Assembly (NCBI GenBank): GCA_019752295.1
Contig: JAIEMK010000007.1
Span: 1-64,000 of the forward strand
Reading direction: 5' to 3'
DNA length: 64,000 nt
Source: Chitinophagaceae bacterium
GTDB taxonomy: Bacteria > Bacteroidota > Bacteroidia > Chitinophagales > Chitinophagaceae
In this document: positions 61,301 to 64,000 of the stretch, one piece after another
Layout: each line of letters starts with the position of its first letter
Position numbering within the stretch: position 1 is the stretch's first letter
Position numbers and translations under genes: made by a program
Notes under the pieces: generated by a model
What the model was told of the DNA's origin: nothing
The model's input: only the letters and a program-made list of their open reading frames with translations
The model's database searches: none

Positions 61301-62008
61301 AACCCTGATTTCATACTTGGTATGAACTCTTCAGTAAGTTATCGCTCCCTCAAATTATCTGTGGTAGCCAGCTTGCGTGTTGGTGGTCAGTATGTCTCTA
61401 ATGTAACAAGGCGATCTGTTACAAACGGACACTCATTGTTAACGATTGGCGATTTGGTAAATGGGCCGAACGACTACACGGTAGGTGGGCGAGATGCGGC
61501 ATCTGGTGGATTAAGCTGGCCAGCATGGCAAACAATGAAGTATCCCTATATGATGGCATTGGTTAGAAACTATGCAAACTATGGTGCATATGCACAAGAT
61601 GCTTCTTACTTCAAAGGTGTTTGGTTGAAACCTGGTGGAAATCCAAACAACGATGCGGATTATATTGTAAATGGTGCTGATTCTCTTGCTACATTTTATG
61701 GATTACCAGGGTTGGTCCTTGGATCTCAATACTGGAGTTTTACACAAACACTGATACGTGATGCAACAAACCTTAAAATAAAAGAAATAGTATTAGAGTG
61801 GTCTGTTCCATCTAAGTTCCTGAATAGGTATAAAATCCAAAATTTAACAGTTGGATTTGTAGCAAGAAATGCCTTTCAATGGAATAAAAGTGGAGAACAG
61901 GGAGATCCTGAGGCAGCTTTTGAGGGAATCGGTTTGAATCAGGGAATCATTGGTAAGGCACTGCCATCTATTGCTTCGTTTGGATTTAAATTATCAGTTA
62001 CCTTATAA
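58328..62008 (+). CDS. SusC/RagA-type TonB-linked outer-membrane protein
   Basis: 1226 residues from ATG 58328; the upstream in-frame start (58244) would place a long leader before the signal peptide. Order: signal peptide to about residue 42, STN signalling domain (PISLKITNVELYKVFQIIEKQ, about 45-115), carboxypeptidase-like domain (ITGVVTDDAGRVLEGVSIKENETG), TonB plug (NDVVVTALGISRKRRSLGYAV... GSVFITIRGATS... PLYIIDGIPLG) and a barrel. The STN domain shows it can signal to the FecR protein encoded just before. With the SusD protein it binds and imports an oligosaccharide or other glycan piece. Confidence 0.92.
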   Translation: MKKKQLLVASTITAMKLTIAQFLLSIVFSSCLLANSSEAQSALEKPISLKITNVELYKVFQIIEKQADVKFNYSLNSIRVDRQITYKAVNKKLKLLLDEILLPFSIGYKEENSQIILFPIKATTVVESQKKNDPIADAITVDTTITGVVTDDAGRVLEGVSIKENETGSVAVSKSKGFYSISVLNLHSTLVFSYIGYSTIQVKLNGRKNINISLKPETTSLNDVVVTALGISRKRRSLGYAVAEIKGADITNGGSSNLVKSLDGRMSGVNFTQASTDPAGSVFITIRGATSLSLPNSTANSQPLYIIDGIPLGTADITNRNGVDFGNLLSQLNPEDIESISVLKGASAGALYGSQAGNGVIMITTKSGKAAKSGLGVSFNTSMVIDKPYNFFQTQTQYGVGIRSSVYVPGGGYDWGPKLDGSFNVTRWNTLTQANESVPFLAANENRLQEFMQNGATNNYNLSVTGNSDKGSFRFSVGKMANIGVMPNNATDRMTFNLNANYNITKKVKISVSSNYVSQFSPNKSSSNNDAVELLTFAFLSHFQPVKQMQNIWLTGYEGVKQNAPAYKSNGDPYADNPYMFTNAEINTYRKDNFFGKAELEWKLSNPLKLLLRSGMDYNGDNYEYKLSKGFTDISKKDGRYTVQTQSSFSVNSDIMLVWNKEFKKISTSATAGYNYVYGNSYYNYANADKLVRANDFSLGNAVAGTLTANNSWGIGKTQSGYITTQVGYDNQIYLDLAGRYDQSGILEEDKNHHFYPSASLSWIPTETFKLPAIINLFKVRGGIAQVGHGIGKPRSTNTFSFNPVDYGAVKIVNIGGQLVDPNIKSEVTNSYEAGFDVILADKRVSADFTVFKKTHENQQDFIPTSPGTGYSGMLTNVGTVESKGVEIGLTVVPVKNKNWTWDISAFYTKSDAYITHLSKTYVPNGYTFYGNGPNVNLRMAEGDRIGTLWENNVFQRMPATSKYAGMLILDNTGNWAYSTLEKDRKSIGNYNPDFILGMNSSVSYRSLKLSVVASLRVGGQYVSNVTRRSVTNGHSLLTIGDLVNGPNDYTVGGRDAASGGLSWPAWQTMKYPYMMALVRNYANYGAYAQDASYFKGVWLKPGGNPNNDADYIVNGADSLATFYGLPGLVLGSQYWSFTQTLIRDATNLKIKEIVLEWSVPSKFLNRYKIQNLTVGFVARNAFQWNKSGEQGDPEAAFEGIGLNQGIIGKALPSIASFGFKLSVTL

Positions 62009-62030
62009 TTTAACCTTAATATTTCACTAA

Positions 62031-63665
62031 ATGAAAAAGTTCTTAATCATAATATCAATATTTGGCACATTCATAATTTCTTCCTGTCAAAAATCAACTT
62101 TTAGGGAAGATGAATTACTGGCTAGACGGAATGCAATAGAATCGGCGGAGCCAAATCTATTGTTATCCTCGGTTATTCAAAAATCAACTTTCTTGTATCA
62201 AAACAAAGGGGGCATGGGAGCAACCAACCTAGCAGTAACGATGCAGTACATGGAAGGAAACAGAAATAGTGACGACAACACTTATCTTGGTTTCAGATTG
62301 CCTAAATCTGATCTCTATGAATTCACTGGGGTCATTAAATTAGTGAATGCTGCTGTAACCAATGTGAATACAAAGGGATTAAAAACACACGAAGGTGTTT
62401 TTAGAATATTCCAAACATTGTTGTGGGCTACCGTTTCTGATTTATATGGAGATATTTACTTTACTGAAGGCCTTCGCGGTCAAGACGGAATTCTTTTCCC
62501 AAAATTTGACGAGCAGAAAGATATCTATCCCACATTGATTCAAAATTTAAAAGATGCCACTCAGTTACTTACTGATGGGAAAGATGTATTGGATAAAACT
62601 TATGATGTAATGTATGCTGGTGATAAAACCAAATGGATTAAACTGGCGAATTCACTTCGTTTGCGCTATTTAATGCGGGAAAGCAGCAAGGTTTCAAATG
62701 CTGCTGAAATCCTAACTGTATCTGCTTTGCCTATGTTAGCGGATGTTCCTGATAATGCTTCCATTCCTTATATAGATGCTGATAAATCAATGGCATCACC
62801 AATGGGTAAAACCAATTTAGACCCTGCTGGAAATTTCTTGATTTTCAGGCCTTGTAAAACTTTGGTGGATACTTTGAAAGCCTTGAATGATGAACGTTTG
62901 AAAGTTTGGGTAGCACCCTTAGAAAAACCATGGGCTGCTATAATTGATTCTGTTAACCTGAATGCCGGTAAGAGAACGCTAGTTCAAAAAGGCTACACTT
63001 ACAATTATACTTGGGAGTATATTGATAGAAATAATTCCAAAATTAGGGCTGTTGCCGCTTCTATTATGGATTCAATGACTTTGTATGCAGGATATCAAGC
63101 AGGTGTTTCTGTAACAGTACTTAATGCAAATGGTAGTTATGATTTTGCTGATACGAAGGGTAATTATAAAATCTCTACTTTCTCAAAATTATTTAATGAA
63201 AATGCTAATACTTTAATAAAAGCTTCTATAATGCAGGCAGATGAAGTTCAGTTTCTTTTGGCAGAAGCGGCTGCAAAAGGAATCATTACAGGGAATGCTG
63301 AAACTTATTATAAGAAAGGAGTTGAATATAGTTTAAAACGTTGGGGTGAGCCTTTACCCGCAAACTATTTCACAAACCCGTTGACGAGTTTTCCTGCTAC
63401 TAAAACACAGCAGTTGGCAATTATTGGCTTACAAAAATGGATCGGGCTTTTTATGAATGGTATTGAAGCATATGCTGATTATAGAAGGTCCAGAGTGCCC
63501 TATTTAGAAGCAAATGGAGCACTTAATTCGTCTATTAACGCATTTCCATTGCGATACAGATACCCTGAATCGGAGTTTAAAAATAATTCAGAAAATTACC
63601 AAGTGGCGATTGGGAGACTGGATAAAGGGGATACAGAGTTTTCAAAAATGTGGTTAATTCAGTAA
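62031..63665 (+). CDS. SusD/RagB-type outer-membrane lipoprotein (SusD-like 2 group)
   Basis: 544 residues with a lipobox (IISSCQKS, cysteine about residue 19). The start of the mature protein (ESAEPNLLLSSVIQKSTFLYQ) and the segments TLLWATVSDLYGDIYFTEGL and LAEAAAKGIITGNAETYYKKGVEYS mark the SusD-like group with TPR-like helices that caps a SusC channel. It lies 22 nt after the SusC gene and completes the pair. Ligand unknown, perhaps the substrate of the neighbouring hydrolase-like genes. Confidence 0.9.
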   Translation: MKKFLIIISIFGTFIISSCQKSTFREDELLARRNAIESAEPNLLLSSVIQKSTFLYQNKGGMGATNLAVTMQYMEGNRNSDDNTYLGFRLPKSDLYEFTGVIKLVNAAVTNVNTKGLKTHEGVFRIFQTLLWATVSDLYGDIYFTEGLRGQDGILFPKFDEQKDIYPTLIQNLKDATQLLTDGKDVLDKTYDVMYAGDKTKWIKLANSLRLRYLMRESSKVSNAAEILTVSALPMLADVPDNASIPYIDADKSMASPMGKTNLDPAGNFLIFRPCKTLVDTLKALNDERLKVWVAPLEKPWAAIIDSVNLNAGKRTLVQKGYTYNYTWEYIDRNNSKIRAVAASIMDSMTLYAGYQAGVSVTVLNANGSYDFADTKGNYKISTFSKLFNENANTLIKASIMQADEVQFLLAEAAAKGIITGNAETYYKKGVEYSLKRWGEPLPANYFTNPLTSFPATKTQQLAIIGLQKWIGLFMNGIEAYADYRRSRVPYLEANGALNSSINAFPLRYRYPESEFKNNSENYQVAIGRLDKGDTEFSKMWLIQ

Positions 63666-63705
63666 CTTATTTTCCCTGCATAATTAATTATTTAAATAGA
63701 GCATA

Positions 63706-64000
63706 ATGACTAGGAATTCATACAAATTTTGGTTGCTATTATTTTCATTTGCATTCTTGCTTTCTTCAACATACGCGCAGAAGACAACGTCAACAACCCC
63801 TACAAATGCACTGGAACATTATTTGAATAATGGCGATAAAACATTCCATTGGGAACTGAAAGAAAGTTATGATATCGGTGATGTGAAAGTATATGCATTA
63901 GTGTTGACTTCTCAAAATTGGCGTGAGCATATTTGGACACATCAGTTAAGTATTATGGTACCTAAAGATCTTCAATACAATGATGCCCTATTGTTTATAA
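63706..64000 (+). CDS. PhoPQ-activated pathogenicity-related family protein, 5' part
   Basis: Runs off the right edge; 98 codons are seen. A signal peptide (LLSSTYAQK, about residues 1-24) and the family start NALEHYLNNGDKTFHWELKE, then ALVLTSQNWREHIWTHQLSI, identify the PqaA-type alpha-beta hydrolase-like family. Members are exported and of unknown substrate. It is 40 nt after the SusD gene and likely in the same unit. Confidence 0.8.
   Translation, partial: MTRNSYKFWLLLFSFAFLLSSTYAQKTTSTTPTNALEHYLNNGDKTFHWELKESYDIGDVKVYALVLTSQNWREHIWTHQLSIMVPKDLQYNDALLFI

Overview
The window looks like chromosomal DNA of a Bacteroidota bacterium, most likely of the Chitinophagaceae type. The evidence is a type IX secretion (gliding-type) C-terminal sorting domain, a SusC/SusD pair with a FecR-like regulator, many exported proteins with short signal peptides ending in AQ, AT-rich intergenic DNA, and promoters of the Bacteroidota -33/-7 type (TAnnTTTG). 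No rRNA, tRNA, CRISPR array or intact insertion sequence was seen.

Layout. 0-11 kb: envelope and sugar genes (a type IX-sorted protein, a GH65 glucosidase, a PAP2/vanadium-haloperoxidase-like lipoprotein followed by a beta-barrel protein and a TonB-dependent receptor). 11-13 kb: an M48 peptidase with TPRs and a small secreted protein. 13-34 kb: an AT-rich accessory cassette of about 18 mostly unrecognised genes, with an ECF sigma factor, a NarL/DesK-type sensor kinase and many exported MORN-repeat, TPR, beta-barrel and lipoprotein products. Every transcription unit from 13.0 to 30.4 kb is preceded by the same operator-like palindrome ATACCC-N6-GGGTAT. At four of the seven sites it lies exactly 27 nt (from first base of GGGTAT) before a TAnnTTTG/A box. 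The right edge carries a decayed copy of the end of the sigma-factor gene and its neighbour, with an eighth palindrome. 34-36.8 kb: a cemetery of defence and addiction genes (intact HigBA, a truncated DinD-like gene, a possible HsdM tail, an MNT antitoxin whose HEPN toxin is cut off after about ten codons).

36.8-41.1 kb: sucrose use on the minus strand (transporter, fructokinase, amylosucrase-type GH13). 41.3-48 kb: hexuronate catabolism (UxaB, UxaC, KdgK, Eda, ExuT-type transporter) with YhcH- and DUF6807-type accessory genes; altronate dehydratase is not in the cluster. 50.4-52.9 kb: acpP-fabF-rnc with a 34-residue membrane ORF overlapping the rnc stop. 52.9-55.5 kb: a methylmalonyl-CoA epimerase gene facing iscS-iscU-iscA. 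55.5-64 kb: a glycan-related locus (sialidase-like BNR protein, FecR without an adjacent sigma gene, SusC, SusD, and the start of a PhoPQ-activated-type protein that runs off the right edge).

The most promising undescribed system is the 13-34 kb cassette. Its repeated palindrome, fixed promoter geometry, resident sensor kinase and sigma factor, and almost wholly exported products suggest one coordinately controlled envelope programme of unknown function.
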